Of a DNA stretch of 64,000 bases, positions 25,599 through 34,656 are shown piece by piece. A program made the position numbers and the translations under genes. The DNA lies in NCBI RefSeq assembly GCF_963666195.1, contig NZ_OY762653.1, forward strand, positions 1,240,001 to 1,304,000, written 5' to 3'. Source of the DNA: Trichococcus shcherbakoviae (GTDB lineage Bacteria > Bacillota > Bacilli > Lactobacillales > Aerococcaceae). The notes under the pieces were generated by a model. It was not told where the DNA came from. It did not search any database and worked only from the letters and a program-made list of their open reading frames with translations. The number at the start of each line of letters is the position of its first letter. Position 1 is the first letter of the stretch.

Positions 25599-25837
25599 GT
25601 TGTCCGATTCTTCGTGGTTATCGGACAACCACAAGGGCATATGTTGTCTGGTTGTCCGATTCTTTCCGATTATCGGACAACGCCAAGTGCTAATGCTGCC
25701 TGCTTGTCCGATTCTTCGCACTTATCGGACAACCACAAGGGCATATGTTGTCTGGTTGTCCGATTCTTTCCGGTTATCGGACAACGCCAAGTGCTAATGC
25801 TGCCTGCTTGTCCGATTCTTCGCACTTATCGGACAAC
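25599..25837. repeat. Palindrome array 1: five 31-bp palindromes, exact 52-bp period
   Basis: Units at 25599-25629, 25651-25681, 25703-25733, 25755-25785 and 25807-25837, each spaced exactly 52 bp. Every unit has arms GTTGTCCGAT (or CTTGTCCGAT) and ATCGGACAAC around an 11-nt loop of form TCTT-N5-TT. The 21-bp linkers alternate between two sequences (CACAAGGGCATATG type and GCCAAGTGCTAATG type), so units 2-3 and 4-5 are copies of a 104-bp higher-order unit. It fills the gap between the convergent araC and galE genes. Because 52 is not a multiple of 3 the apparent reading frames here only reflect the repeat. It is not CRISPR: spacers are repeated and palindromes dominate. Confidence 0.95.
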
Positions 25838-25874
25838 GTCCAGGCGCTCACACCCTCTATTACCGAACTAACTG

Positions 25875-25923
25875 AAAAAGTGAAGGACAGCCCCGGAAAA
25901 ATGGGGGCTGTCCTTCACTTTTT
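25875..25923. terminator. Bidirectional terminator after galE
   Basis: A 20-bp stem beginning AAAAAGTGAAGGACAG with complement CTGTCCTTCACTTTTT, 16 bp beyond the galE stop codon, between array 1 and galE. Confidence 0.92.
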
Positions 25924-25938
25924 CATACTAACAATTTT

Positions 25939-26949
25939 TCATTCGTAGCCGTTCGGATTATTCTTTTGCCAATTCCAGGAATCGCGGCACATGTCCGCCA
26001 ATGTCTTCTGGGCGGTCCAACCCAGTTCTTCCTTGGCTTTGGTAGCGTCCGCATAACAGGTCGCTACGTCTCCAGGGCGTCTGTCGACGATTACGTAAGG
26101 GATCTCGACGCTATTCGCTTCCTCAAAGTTATGCACCAAGTCCAGTACGCTGTAGCCAACGCCGGTACCTAGGTTGTAGATGCCGACGCCTTCCGTTTCC
26201 TTGATTTTGTCCAAAGCCTTGATATGGCCCAGCGCCAAGTCGACGACGTGGATGTAGTCACGGACGCCTGTGCCGTCCGTTGTGTCGTAGTCGTCCCCGA
26301 AGACGCTCAGGCGCGGCAATTTACCGACCGCCACTTGCGTGATGTACGGCATCAGGTTGTTCGGAATTCCGGTCGGGTCTTCGCCGATCAAACCGGATTC
26401 ATGCGCGCCGATTGGGTTAAAGTAGCGCAGCAACGCGATGCTCCACTCGGAATCGGCGAATGCCACGTCCTGCAGGATCTGTTCGATCATCACTTTCGTA
26501 TAGCCGTAAGGGTTCGTTGCGCTCGTCGGCAAGTCCTCCGTCAACGGCGACACGTTGTTCATGCCGTAGACCGTAGCCGATGAGCTGAAGACGATCTTCT
26601 TCACGCCATGGCTGCGCATCACATCGCACAAAACCAAGGAGCTAGTGATGTTGTTGTGGTAATATTCGATCGGTTTCGCCACGGATTCGCCCACCGCTTT
26701 GTAGCCAGCAAAATGGATGACGGAGTCGATATCCTCTTTTGAAAAGACTGCGTCCAAGGCTTCGCGGTCCAGAACATCCACTTCATAGAAAGTCGGTGCT
26801 TTTCCGGTGATCGTTTTGATCCGGTTCAACACTTCCGGTTTGCTGTTGGAGTAATTGTCGACGATGACCACTTCCTGGCCGGCTTTCAATAATTCCACTA
26901 CGGTATGGCTGCCGATATAGCCGGCGCCTCCAGTCACTAATACTGACAT
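25939..26949 (-). CDS. galE: UDP-glucose 4-epimerase
   Basis: 336 residues from ATG at 26949 (GGAGGGG upstream); the longer frame overlaps galT and lacks support. It interconverts UDP-galactose and UDP-glucose with bound NAD. The Rossmann motif [14 protein letters not shown] opens the protein; the catalytic Ser-Tyr-Lys set is in FSSSATVYG and [29 protein letters not shown] and the [12 protein letters not shown] region are typical. Third and last gene of galK-galT-galE; 28 bp follow the galT stop codon. Confidence 0.96.
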   Translation of the reverse strand: MSVLVTGGAGYIGSHTVVELLKAGQEVVIVDNYSNSKPEVLNRIKTITGKAPTFYEVDVLDREALDAVFSKEDIDSVIHFAGYKAVGESVAKPIEYYHNNITSSLVLCDVMRSHGVKKIVFSSSATVYGMNNVSPLTEDLPTSATNPYGYTKVMIEQILQDVAFADSEWSIALLRYFNPIGAHESGLIGEDPTGIPNNLMPYITQVAVGKLPRLSVFGDDYDTTDGTGVRDYIHVVDLALGHIKALDKIKETEGVGIYNLGTGVGYSVLDLVHNFEEANSVEIPYVIVDRRPGDVATCYADATKAKEELGWTAQKTLADMCRDSWNWQKNNPNGYE

Positions 26950-26977
26950 TTTATCCCCTCCACTTTCATTCAAAAGT

Positions 26978-28483
26978 TCAACGCAACTGTCCGACGAAAC
27001 GAAGGAACGCTTGCTGGCCTTCAGGGGTGCGTTTGAACACACCAGCATCCTCCAGCACCCGCAAAAAGGCTTCGCCTACAGCTTCCTGCACCACTTCCGC
27101 CGCATCAGCGCCAGTCCGGTCCTTTTTGTCCACCAAGCCTGCCACCCATTCCTGATGGTAAGGAGCAATCTCAGCTGTTTCTCCGTTAAGATAATTTTCT
27201 ATTTCAATCAACTCATCCTTCAAACGCGGAGGCAAAATGGCTAGCCCCATAACTTCGATCAAGCCAATGTTCTCTTTTTTGATGTTCTGCACGTCCGGAT
27301 GTGGATGGAAAATGCCGTCCGGGAACTCCGGCGAAGTCCGGTTGTTCCGCAGAACCAGATCCAGTTCGAACAAACCGTCCTTCATGCGCGCAATCGGCGT
27401 GATCGTATTATGCGGAATACCCTCCGTGACATGCAGGATTTCGGCCGCTTCATCCGAATAGCCTCGCCATGCATCCAGGATAAAGGTCGCCGCCTCCGCC
27501 AATTCATGGGCATCCTTACCGGCAAGCCGGATGACGGACATCGGCCACTTGACGATGCCTGCCTGAATCGAAGCGAATCGGTTCATTTCAAATGGCCGTT
27601 CGACCGGTGCTTCTGCCATCGCGAAGGTATGCCGGCCGCCTTGATAATGGTCATGCGACAAGATCGAGCCACCGACAATCGGCAGGTCCGCATTCGATCC
27701 GACGAAATAGTGCGGGAATTGCGTGATGATCCCAAGTAGCTTATCGAAAGTATGCTTGTCCAATTTCATCGGCTTGTGCTCCTCGGCCAAAAAGATGCAG
27801 TGTTCCTCATAGTAAGCATAAGGCGAATATTGCAGACCCCACTTCTCGCCGTTTAATGGCATCCTGACGATGCGGTGGTTGGCGCGGGCCGGATGGTCGA
27901 TGCGCCCGGAATAGCCTTCATTTTCCATGCAGAGCTGGCAAGCTGGATAAGCGGAAGCAGGCACGTTTTTCGCCAATGCGATCTGCTTCGGATCCTTTTC
28001 CGGTTTGGACAAGTTTATTGTGATTTCCAGTTCACCGTAATCGGTCCGGTGTTGAAACGCGATATTTTTGGCGATGCTGCGGGTTTTGATGTAATCATTG
28101 TTCTGGCTGAGCTCGTAGAAATAGTCAGTTGCGGTTTCCGGATTTTCTGCATAGACTTCCCAGAAATGCTTGTTGATGACGGAAGGCATCGGCGTGATCA
28201 AAGACATGATCTGCGCCTCCAGCGTCTCCCGCGTGTATTGGTAGTCCTCGATTTTTCCGTTTGCGACCGCCCAATCCACCAAGCGATCCAGCAGATCCAA
28301 ACGATCCGGCAAACTTTGCGATGGCACAAGTTGCGTATCCAAGTCTTCCTTTCCGATCATGACCAACAGCAGATTCCGCAGCGCAATCCTGTCCATCGCA
28401 TCCGTTTCGCCTTTTATGATGCCCGTTTCCACGAAATCGACAACAGCTTGGTCGATCGCATACTCTGTCTCATTTATCGTCAT
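26978..28483 (-). CDS. galT: UDP-glucose-hexose-1-phosphate uridylyltransferase, Firmicutes type
   Basis: 501 residues, the length of the Firmicutes GalT family (GalT class 2), which is longer than E. coli GalT. It transfers UMP from UDP-glucose to galactose-1-phosphate. The active-site His cluster is visible in [19 protein letters not shown]; other landmarks are [39 protein letters not shown] and the [22 protein letters not shown] stretch. It begins 12 bp after galK with AAGGAGCG as RBS and is the middle gene of the Leloir operon. Confidence 0.95.
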   Translation of the reverse strand: MTINETEYAIDQAVVDFVETGIIKGETDAMDRIALRNLLLVMIGKEDLDTQLVPSQSLPDRLDLLDRLVDWAVANGKIEDYQYTRETLEAQIMSLITPMPSVINKHFWEVYAENPETATDYFYELSQNNDYIKTRSIAKNIAFQHRTDYGELEITINLSKPEKDPKQIALAKNVPASAYPACQLCMENEGYSGRIDHPARANHRIVRMPLNGEKWGLQYSPYAYYEEHCIFLAEEHKPMKLDKHTFDKLLGIITQFPHYFVGSNADLPIVGGSILSHDHYQGGRHTFAMAEAPVERPFEMNRFASIQAGIVKWPMSVIRLAGKDAHELAEAATFILDAWRGYSDEAAEILHVTEGIPHNTITPIARMKDGLFELDLVLRNNRTSPEFPDGIFHPHPDVQNIKKENIGLIEVMGLAILPPRLKDELIEIENYLNGETAEIAPYHQEWVAGLVDKKDRTGADAAEVVQEAVGEAFLRVLEDAGVFKRTPEGQQAFLRFVGQLR

Positions 28484-28495
28484 GCCAACCGCTCC

Positions 28496-29659
28496 TTATA
28501 ACCGTTTTGCGCCATCGCTGATTTCGGCGATGTAGAATTCTGCCGGATAACCGATCGCTGCTTCATAGGTTTTACCGACATTTTCGATGAAGGCCGGAAT
28601 AGCCTCTTTTTCGACGATGGCGATTGCGCAGCCACCGAATCCTGCTCCAGTCATACGCGCCCCCAAGACACCAGGTTGATTCCATGCAGCCTGAACCAAT
28701 GTGTCCAATTCGATCCCGGTCACTTCGTAGTCATCCCGCAAAGAAATATGCGACTGGTTCATCAACTGTCCGAATGCTTCCAATTCGCCTGCCTGCAAGG
28801 CCGCTTTGGCTTTCAGGGTACGCTGGTTTTCTGTGACAGCATGACGCGCGCGGCGATACAGGACATCGCTCTCCAAAACTGCTTTCGCATTTTCGAAGAA
28901 TTCTTCATCGAGTTCACCCAGGCTGCCGATCGATACGACCGTCTGCAGCTTCGCCAACGCTTCTTCGCATTCGCTGCGGCGTTCGTTGTACTTGGAGTCG
29001 ACCAATTCGCGGCGTTTTTTCGTATTCATGATAACGATAGCATGATTGCCCAATTCTACGGGAACCATTTCATATTCAAGTGTGTTGCAGTCCAGCAAGA
29101 TCGCTTTGTTCTCCTCGCCCATTCCTACAGCGAATTGATCCATGATGCCGCTGTTGACGCCGATGAACTCGTTCTCCACGCGCTTGCCGGTTTTGATGAG
29201 CTCCAACCGATCCGCATTCAGGTCGAACAGGTTATCCAAAACAACGCCCATCAACAACTCAAGGGACGCGGAAGAAGACAGACCCGAGCCATTCGGGATA
29301 TTTCCGAAGATGACCATATCCATGCCTTCAGGGATGGCATGCCCGGCTTCCTTCAGATAACGCAGCATGCCTTTCGGGTAGTTGGCCCAGCTGTCCGCTT
29401 TTTTGTGTTCAAGATCGGCCAAGTCGAAGCTGATGACGCCGGCTTCCGGAAAGTTTTCCGAGTAAAGACGGACTTGCTTCAGATCATTTTTTGCCGCAAT
29501 AGCGTAAGTTCCCAGTGTGATGGCGCAAGGAAAAACATTCCCGCCGTTGTAATCCGTGTGCTCGCCGATCAGATTGATGCGCCCCGGTGCGAAAAATGCT
29601 GTGTAATCCTCTTTGCCGAATAATTCCTCAAATTTTTGCTTCAATCCTGTCAATTCCAT
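28496..29659 (-). CDS. galK: Galactokinase
   Basis: 387 residues from ATG at 29659 (nine bases after GGAG); the ATG at 29665 is only three bases from it. A GHMP kinase that makes galactose-1-phosphate. Signature PGRINLIGEHTDYNGGN, the GHMP ATP loop in NGSGLSSSASLELLMG, the catalytic Asp in GVNSGIMDQFAVGMG, and MTGAGFGGCAIAIV near the C-terminus are all intact. First gene of galKTE. The promoter is a perfect-consensus sigma-A site with flanking cre sites. No galR or galM is present in the window. Confidence 0.97.
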   Translation of the reverse strand: MELTGLKQKFEELFGKEDYTAFFAPGRINLIGEHTDYNGGNVFPCAITLGTYAIAAKNDLKQVRLYSENFPEAGVISFDLADLEHKKADSWANYPKGMLRYLKEAGHAIPEGMDMVIFGNIPNGSGLSSSASLELLMGVVLDNLFDLNADRLELIKTGKRVENEFIGVNSGIMDQFAVGMGEENKAILLDCNTLEYEMVPVELGNHAIVIMNTKKRRELVDSKYNERRSECEEALAKLQTVVSIGSLGELDEEFFENAKAVLESDVLYRRARHAVTENQRTLKAKAALQAGELEAFGQLMNQSHISLRDDYEVTGIELDTLVQAAWNQPGVLGARMTGAGFGGCAIAIVEKEAIPAFIENVGKTYEAAIGYPAEFYIAEISDGAKRL

Positions 29660-29684
29660 CTTCATCCGCTCCTTTTTGTTTTCC

Positions 29685-29777
29685 GGTAAACGTTTACTTG
29701 TTATTTTTACTAAATATTAACTAAATGAATTATAACCCCACAACAAAGAAGTGTCAAGCGTTTTTGGAGCGCTTTCA
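29685..29777 (-). promoter_or_regulatory. galKTE promoter with two cre sites
   Basis: Minus strand TTGACA (29752-29757) and TATAAT (29729-29734), 17-bp spacer, a full consensus. GGTAAACGTTTACT (29685-29698) in the leader matches cre except at its first and last base. TGAAAGCGCTCCAA (minus strand, 29764-29777) just upstream of the -35 is a second, weaker cre. CcpA binding at both could loop or block the promoter. Confidence 0.75.
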
Positions 29778-29806
29778 CCCCGTGCGGAATTTGATTCATT
29801 TAACAC

Positions 29807-29851
29807 AAAAAACCGCAATGTTAGGCATTGTCAAGCCCTTCATTGCGGTTT
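29807..29851 (-). terminator. Terminator of the TRIC-family gene
   Basis: AAACCGCAATG / CATTGCGGTTT stem with a 20-nt loop, followed on the minus strand by TTTTTTG; it lies 82 bp after the gene's stop codon. Confidence 0.8.
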
Positions 29852-29932
29852 AACATTCATTTAGCTTATTTCCAGGTAAAAAAATATTTGGGTAATTGTA
29901 TCAAATAATGCACGCAGCTTTGGAACGGATGA

Positions 29933-30550
29933 CTATTCAAGTGTGACCTTCCCGACTTTCAGCAGATGAACGTCATTCTCCATACAGTAGAGCCTGATCA
30001 AAGTGGTTGCAAAAAAACAGCTGTATAACGCCATTTGACTTCCGGCTAAGCGAAACACGATAATGTACAGGATGGCCCCAAGGATGGACGCCATCGCATA
30101 CACCTCTTTGCGGAATATATAAGGAATCTCCCGAGCGAACACATCCCTGATAAGTCCGCCACCGGTTCCGGTCAATACCGCCAACGTCACCACCACGTAC
30201 CACTGTTGAAAGCCCAGCCGCACAGCCACCTCTGCTCCGATAGCAGTAAATGCCCCAAGACCGATCGCATCAAAAAATTGCAGTTTCTTCGCCAATTTGT
30301 TGATGTGCGTATAGAAAAGAATGACAAAGCCGGCGGAAAGCAAGCTGATGAGTGCATAGAGCGGGTTTTCCAATGATGCCGGCAAAGGGCGATCAATCAG
30401 CAGATCCCTGACGATCCCGCCGCCTACCGAAGTCGTGATCGCAAATATCCCGATCCCGTAATAATCAAGATCCTTCTCGATCGCGGTCAATGCCCCTGAC
30501 ATCGCAAAGGCGATCGTTCCGATTATTTCAACTATAGAAATGAATTCCAT
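29933..30550 (-). CDS. TRIC-type (UPF0126/YicG) membrane protein
   Basis: 205 residues with seven hydrophobic segments arranged as two related halves. Each half carries the family motif: SVGGGIVRDLLIDR and GTGGGLIRDVFARE. Bacterial members are related to trimeric intracellular cation channels, which conduct potassium, and some were proposed to carry amino acids. GGGGGG lies 8 bases before ATG at 30550. It is a single gene with its own terminator; nothing nearby narrows its substrate. Confidence 0.85.
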   Translation of the reverse strand: MEFISIVEIIGTIAFAMSGALTAIEKDLDYYGIGIFAITTSVGGGIVRDLLIDRPLPASLENPLYALISLLSAGFVILFYTHINKLAKKLQFFDAIGLGAFTAIGAEVAVRLGFQQWYVVVTLAVLTGTGGGLIRDVFAREIPYIFRKEVYAMASILGAILYIIVFRLAGSQMALYSCFFATTLIRLYCMENDVHLLKVGKVTLE

Positions 30551-30612
30551 TCAATGTGTCCCCCCTGATGATAGTTCTCTGAAAATATTAGGTTTTGCAA
30601 AAAGTATAACGC

Positions 30613-30651
30613 AAAAGAATGCAAAGTCGCCATAAACTTTGCATTCTTTTT
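30613..30651. terminator. Terminator of the alcohol dehydrogenase gene
   Basis: AAAAGAATGCAAAGT / ACTTTGCATTCTTTT, 15-bp stem with T-runs in both directions, about 100 bp after the adh stop codon and 60 bp before the TRIC gene start. Confidence 0.75.
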
Positions 30652-30748
30652 CATTCTTTTTTAGCCTGTTTGCACAAACCTATTTATTCTGTAGCTTCCA
30701 TATACCCTTGCGCCCAAAAATATTGAACATCAGAGAACTAATTTTTCA

Positions 30749-31789
30749 TCAAATTGTGCTGGTGTCGATCACGAAACGGTATCTGACGTCGGAAGCCAAT
30801 ACGCGTTCATAGGCCTCGTCGATCTGGTCGGCTGAAATGACTTCGATATTCGGAACGATGCCGTGTTCGGCGCAGAAGTCCAACATTTCCTGTGTTTCGC
30901 GGATGCCGCCGATCATGGAACCGGCGAAGGAACGGCGATGACCGATCAAGGACATCACATTCACTGACAGCGGTTCTCCAGGAGCCCCGACGTTCACCAG
31001 CGTACCATCGAGCTTCAACAAGCCCAAGTAAGCGTCCAGGTTGATAGCGGCGCTCACCGTATTGATGATCAGGTCAAAAGTGCCGGCCAATTCCTTGAAT
31101 GTTTCCGGATCCTTGGTAGCGTAATAATGCTGCGCTCCGAACTTCAGACCGTCTTCTTTTTTGCTCAACGTTTGCGAAAGGACGGTGACTTCAGCCCCCA
31201 TCGCATGCGCGATTTTGACGCCCATGTGCCCCAATCCCCCCAGTCCGATCACGGCGACTTTCTTGCCGGGGCCGGCCTGCCAGCGGTTCAATGGCGAGTA
31301 AGTAGTGATGCCGGCGCACAACAGCGGCGCTGCGGCATCCAGTCCGATGTTGTCCGGAATGCGCACAACAAAATCTTCGGTCACGACGATATGCGTGGAG
31401 TAGCCGCCCTGTGTCGGTTCGCCGTATTTGTCGACGCCGGCATAGGTCGGAACATTGCCTTTGAGGCAGTACTGCTCCTCGCCGCGCAAACAATTTTCAC
31501 ATTCTCCGCAGGAATCGACCATGCAGCCGACACCGACGCGATCCCCGATTTGATGCTTCGTCACACCAGGACCGACCGCTGTGACCAATCCCGCGATTTC
31601 ATGCCCAGGCACGAGCGGATAGTGCACATGTCCCCATTCACCATGGGCTGTATGGATATCCGAATGACAAATACCCGCAAACTTGATTTCGATCAGAACG
31701 TCCTGCTTATCCAATTCCCGTCTCTTGATTTCAGCAAATCGGAACGGTTTGTCCGGCCCGTCGACTGCTCTTGCTCTCGCTAGTACCAT
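30749..31789 (-). CDS. Zinc-dependent alcohol/aldehyde dehydrogenase
   Basis: 346 residues, MDR superfamily, cinnamyl-alcohol-dehydrogenase/YahK-like branch. Catalytic zinc ligands: Cys in AGICHSDIH and His-Glu in VPGHEIAG; structural zinc: four Cys in [18 protein letters not shown](P)-binding [17 protein letters not shown]. It reduces aldehydes to alcohols or the reverse. GGAGG precedes ATG at 31789. The promoter is of the MerR type (31848-31878), as for the adhA genes controlled by AdhR in Bacillus, so a role in detoxifying reactive aldehydes is likely. It stands alone with a bidirectional terminator. Confidence 0.88.
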   Translation of the reverse strand: MVLARARAVDGPDKPFRFAEIKRRELDKQDVLIEIKFAGICHSDIHTAHGEWGHVHYPLVPGHEIAGLVTAVGPGVTKHQIGDRVGVGCMVDSCGECENCLRGEEQYCLKGNVPTYAGVDKYGEPTQGGYSTHIVVTEDFVVRIPDNIGLDAAAPLLCAGITTYSPLNRWQAGPGKKVAVIGLGGLGHMGVKIAHAMGAEVTVLSQTLSKKEDGLKFGAQHYYATKDPETFKELAGTFDLIINTVSAAINLDAYLGLLKLDGTLVNVGAPGEPLSVNVMSLIGHRRSFAGSMIGGIRETQEMLDFCAEHGIVPNIEVISADQIDEAYERVLASDVRYRFVIDTSTI

Positions 31790-31847
31790 CTATTTTTCCT
31801 CCATTATGCTTTTAATTCAAAAGCAGCATTCTCGCTCTTGTAGAAAG

Positions 31848-31878
31848 AGCATACTCCTTAAAGTTAAGGTTAAGTCAA
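31848..31878 (-). promoter_or_regulatory. MerR-type promoter/operator of the alcohol dehydrogenase gene
   Basis: Minus strand TTGACT (31873-31878) and TATGCT (31848-31853) with a 19-bp spacer containing CTTAA/TTAAG half-sites and ending AAGGAG, identical in these features to 2499-2529. This is the second full member of the regulon that the broken MerR gene should serve. Confidence 0.8.
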
Positions 31879-31917
31879 GCGATAACCGCTAAGAAGCGCT
31901 AAAATTACTCCCGCTTT

Positions 31918-31975
31918 TTTTGTTTCTTATTATTAACATTATTTCTATTCTCAGTATAACTAGTTTATACTTAAT
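31918..31975 (+). promoter_or_regulatory. Rgg-type conserved promoter, copy A
   Basis: TATTATTAACATT and CAGTATAACTAGTTTATACT match copies at 61742-61800 and 62583-62641 over about 58 bp. TATACT serves as -10 (31964-31969 region); no recognisable -35 is present, as expected for an activator-dependent promoter. GTATAACTAGTTTATAC is an imperfect palindrome likely bound by the regulator. It drives the lipoprotein gene at 32008. Confidence 0.65.
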
Positions 31976-32007
31976 ATTGAAACAATTCGAAAATGGGAGG
32001 AATCAAC

Positions 32008-32367
32008 TTGAAAATGAAAGCCTACTTAGCTCTTCCGGTTGCATTATTGCTTATGGCCTGTTCGAATGAATCAAACGAAACTACCCAAACCGAAGTCACT
32101 CAAACATCAGTCAGTGAAAGCGCAGAAATCATCAGCACTGAAGTTATTGATAACGAAACTGCATTTTTGGAACAACTCGCGGATTTTGATGCGGAGCATG
32201 AGCCCTTCATTGTAGCCTATTACGATTCTCTTGACGCAATAAAAGAAAAGGTATCCGACGAGACGAATACTTTTGTCGATCCGGAACTTTCTGAAAGGGA
32301 ACTGCAAATCAAACTGATATTCAAGGGTGACGATGATTATTACCGCGTGGTGTTGGAACAAAAATAG
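32008..32367 (+). CDS. Small lipoprotein of unknown function
   Basis: 119 residues from TTG at 32008, seven bases after GGAGG; ATG two codons later is the alternative. A basic N-terminus, hydrophobic stretch and lipobox LLLMACS mark a lipoprotein anchored outside the membrane. A Thr/Ser/Glu-rich linker (about 25-50) leads to an acidic globular part ending DDDYYRVVLEQK. I do not recognise the family. Its promoter is nearly identical to that between rgg and the membrane-protein gene at 61841, and its terminator is homologous to that gene's, so it is probably controlled by the Rgg protein 29 kb away. Confidence 0.7.
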   Translation: MKMKAYLALPVALLLMACSNESNETTQTEVTQTSVSESAEIISTEVIDNETAFLEQLADFDAEHEPFIVAYYDSLDAIKEKVSDETNTFVDPELSERELQIKLIFKGDDDYYRVVLEQK

Positions 32368-32380
32368 ACATTAAAATATA

Positions 32381-32455
32381 AAGCAAGCAGCCTGCGACTC
32401 CTTAGCGCAGGCTGCTTGCTCTGTTTTCACAAAATTTCCTTGCCGCATTCTCGGG
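32381..32455 (+). terminator. Terminator shared in sequence with the 62.2-kb cassette
   Basis: AAGCAAGCAGCCTGCG pairs with CGCAGGCTGCTTGCT. The 75 bp align without gaps to 62200-62274 at roughly three-quarters identity, running into the last codons of the convergent EamA gene. Confidence 0.8.
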
Positions 32456-33359
32456 AAGGGATTTTTTCTTTGAACCGACTGAAATTCGACAACAGCAATA
32501 CGGATTCCAAGACGATCGCAATGCCCAGCCATTCAACAAAGCCGGATGCGGTTCCGAAGACGAGTACCGAAAGAATCGCCGCCAGCAGTGGCTCCAGTGC
32601 AGTCATGACGCTCGCCAAGGAGGCTTCGATGTATTTTACGCTTTCCAGATACGCCAGGAAAGCGACGGCCGTTCCGAAGAGGATGATTGCGCCGGTCAAC
32701 AGAACGCTCTGCGCTGTCATCGCGAATCCGGGAGCCCAAAAAGGATGGATGAACTGGAACAGCACGCCACCAATGAACATGCCCCAGCCAACAACCACCG
32801 AGGATCCGTATTTCTTCAGGATCAGCCGCGGTTGCAGTGTGTAAAAGGCCACGCCGATCGCAGAGCCGATTCCCAGTACAAGTCCAAGCGGCAAAACCGC
32901 GATTCGGCTGAATTCGCCTTTGGTCACGATCAGCAGTACTCCCGCAAAAGTTGCCAGCACCAGTCCGCCTTCAGCCGGATTGAAGCGCTTCTCTTTTTTT
33001 ATCAACATATATAGATAGACAAAAATCGGCGCTGTGAATTGAAGGATGGCCGCCAAGGACGCGCTGCTCACTTCGATTGCCTTGAAAAACAAATACTGGC
33101 AGGAGACCATGCCGAACACCGCGAACAACAGCAGGCGGATGACATCCCCGCTTTCACGAAAAATCCCGAAAATATCCTCCCGCTTTACGGCACGGCTGTA
33201 GAAAAGGATCAAGATTCCTGCCATCAAAAGGCGCGTGCTCACCAGCCATTCTGAAGAGACCGTATAAACAGCGAAAAGCAGTTGCGCCAAAATCCCTGAA
33301 ATCCCCCACAAGCTGCCTCCACCCGCCGCCAATAATACTCCTTTCACTTTATCACTCAT
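32427..33359 (-). CDS. EamA (DMT) family transporter
   Basis: 310 residues from ATG at 33359 with GGGAG upstream. Ten hydrophobic segments form two EamA repeats, each opening with motifs such as GGGSLWGISGILAQLLF and LVLGIGSAIGVAFYTLQPR; EASLASVMTALEPLLAAIL is the usual end of the second repeat. Members export amino acids, cofactors or nucleotides; the substrate is unknown here. It converges on the lipoprotein gene and is divergent from an AraC-type regulator 198 bp away that may control it. A fossil of its last codons appears at about 62245-62274. Confidence 0.88.
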   Translation of the reverse strand: MSDKVKGVLLAAGGGSLWGISGILAQLLFAVYTVSSEWLVSTRLLMAGILILFYSRAVKREDIFGIFRESGDVIRLLLFAVFGMVSCQYLFFKAIEVSSASLAAILQFTAPIFVYLYMLIKKEKRFNPAEGGLVLATFAGVLLIVTKGEFSRIAVLPLGLVLGIGSAIGVAFYTLQPRLILKKYGSSVVVGWGMFIGGVLFQFIHPFWAPGFAMTAQSVLLTGAIILFGTAVAFLAYLESVKYIEASLASVMTALEPLLAAILSVLVFGTASGFVEWLGIAIVLESVLLLSNFSRFKEKIPSRECGKEIL

Positions 33360-33556
33360 ACCGTCCGCTCCCATTCCGATGATTATCCATTGTATTCGTT
33401 CATTATAGGCGGGTGGAAGATCCGATTCTATCGCTGGGCTACTTATTTTTATCAGATTTGTGTATATTTTATTGCCGGATTTGCCAGATTCGGATTAAAA
33501 TTGCTATTATAGTATCAGAAAACAATACGGGCCGGACAGAGAAAGGAGCTGTACAG

Positions 33557-34486
33557 ATGACAGCAACGAGAGATTCCGATAGCGGCAGCTACCGCATCGT
33601 CCCAAGCCAAGTGGACGGAAAAACAATGCCGATCCATTTCAGGAATCAGCTGGAAGAGGACGTCCGTTTCCCTTCCCAAGACTTCAATCTGACGCTGCTT
33701 CGCCAGCATTTTCAGCATCTGCGCCAAGATACGATTCCGCTGCATTGGCATCAGGAACTGCAGGCCGTCTGGGTCCATTCAGGTACTTTGGAATTCACGG
33801 TGAATGAGGATGCGTTTCCGTTATCGGGCGATACGCTCCTGATCATCAACCGCGGGCAGCTGCACCGTTCCCGGACTATATCAGGAGATGCCGCGGCCAT
33901 CTGCGTCAATTTTGAGCCGGATTTCTTCCATCAAAAAGTGCTTCAGGACTACATTCTGCCACTTTTGGAAAACGAAGCCTTCAGCTACCACCTGTTGGCT
34001 CTGTCTCCGGAGAAAACGGCGCGTCTGCAACGAATTCTAGCGGCAAGCGACCATACCATCCCTTATTTCTCCGTCATCAATCTGCTTTCGGATAGTCTGG
34101 AGGAGACGCTCTACGCGCTCAGGGGATCCGGAAAAGCAGCCGATTTCGAGGAAAGAAAGCTATTCCACCGCCTGTTGGCATATGTCGAAGAAAATTACCA
34201 GCACCAAATCACGGTCGCCGATTTGGCCAATCATGCCTTGATTAATAAAAACCGCTGCACAGCGCTGTTCCAAAAATATACCCAGACATCCCCGATGAGA
34301 TACGTCGCGAAGCACCGGCTCTTCCTGGCCAAAAACCTGATCATCGGCACCGACCTATCGATCAGCGCAATCAGCGAAGCGGTCGGCTACAACCAGATCA
34401 GTTACTTTGTGGAACAATTTCGGCGCAGCTACCGGCTGTCACCTTTGAAATACCGGAAGCGGTTCGGGAATAGGAACGAGACCTGA
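33557..34486 (+). CDS. AraC-family regulator
   Basis: 309 residues from ATG at 33557 (AAGGAG nine bases upstream). The N-terminal cupin domain shows TIPLHWHQELQAVWVHSGTL and LIINRGQLHRS; the C-terminal tandem helix-turn-helix (about 215-305) shows VADLANHALINKNRCTALF and AISEAVGYNQISYFVEQFRR. This type senses small organic ligands through the cupin pocket. It is divergent from the EamA transporter, which is the likely target. Codon choice is GC-richer than in neighbours. Downstream, 34487-34605 holds only an inverted GGGGGTGC/GCACCCCC pair with a 95-nt loop. Confidence 0.86.
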   Translation: MTATRDSDSGSYRIVPSQVDGKTMPIHFRNQLEEDVRFPSQDFNLTLLRQHFQHLRQDTIPLHWHQELQAVWVHSGTLEFTVNEDAFPLSGDTLLIINRGQLHRSRTISGDAAAICVNFEPDFFHQKVLQDYILPLLENEAFSYHLLALSPEKTARLQRILAASDHTIPYFSVINLLSDSLEETLYALRGSGKAADFEERKLFHRLLAYVEENYQHQITVADLANHALINKNRCTALFQKYTQTSPMRYVAKHRLFLAKNLIIGTDLSISAISEAVGYNQISYFVEQFRRSYRLSPLKYRKRFGNRNET

Positions 34487-34605
34487 TGGGGGTGCGTCGA
34501 CTATTCCACACGACCATTGCTACTGAAGCTCAAGACAACTCACTTTTGTCGACTGAACAGACGCTGACGCTTCTCCGAAAGCCAACTGAGGCAGCACCCC
34601 CAACC

Positions 34606-34641
34606 GAAAGAAGACGCCCTTGGCCAAGCGCGTCTTCTCTC
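34606..34641 (-). terminator. Terminator of the S-box/DUF488 operon
   Basis: GAGAAGACGC / GCGTCTTCTTTC stem on the minus strand with an internal TTGGCCAA palindrome, 15 bp after the DUF488 stop codon. The T-run is short. Confidence 0.65.
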
Positions 34642-34656
34642 GCATTCTATGATCGC

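Noticed and set aside
25599-25837. CRISPR array
   Set aside because: The repeats are palindromic and regularly spaced, but the would-be spacers are only 21 bp and are themselves repeated, and no cas gene is near. Same for 36203-36545.
25593-25948. Overlapping small plus-strand genes of about 65-90 codons
   Set aside because: The 52-bp repeat rotates through all three frames and creates artificial open frames with recurring peptide pieces. Same for 36101-36647.
25939-27048. Longer galE start overlapping galT
   Set aside because: The first 33 codons are the end of galT in another frame; ATG at 26949 has a strong ribosome site and starts the canonical Rossmann motif.
34487-34605. Large hairpin from GGGGGTGC and GCACCCCC arms
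   Set aside because: Only 8-9 bp pair across a 95-nt loop with no further support; probably chance.
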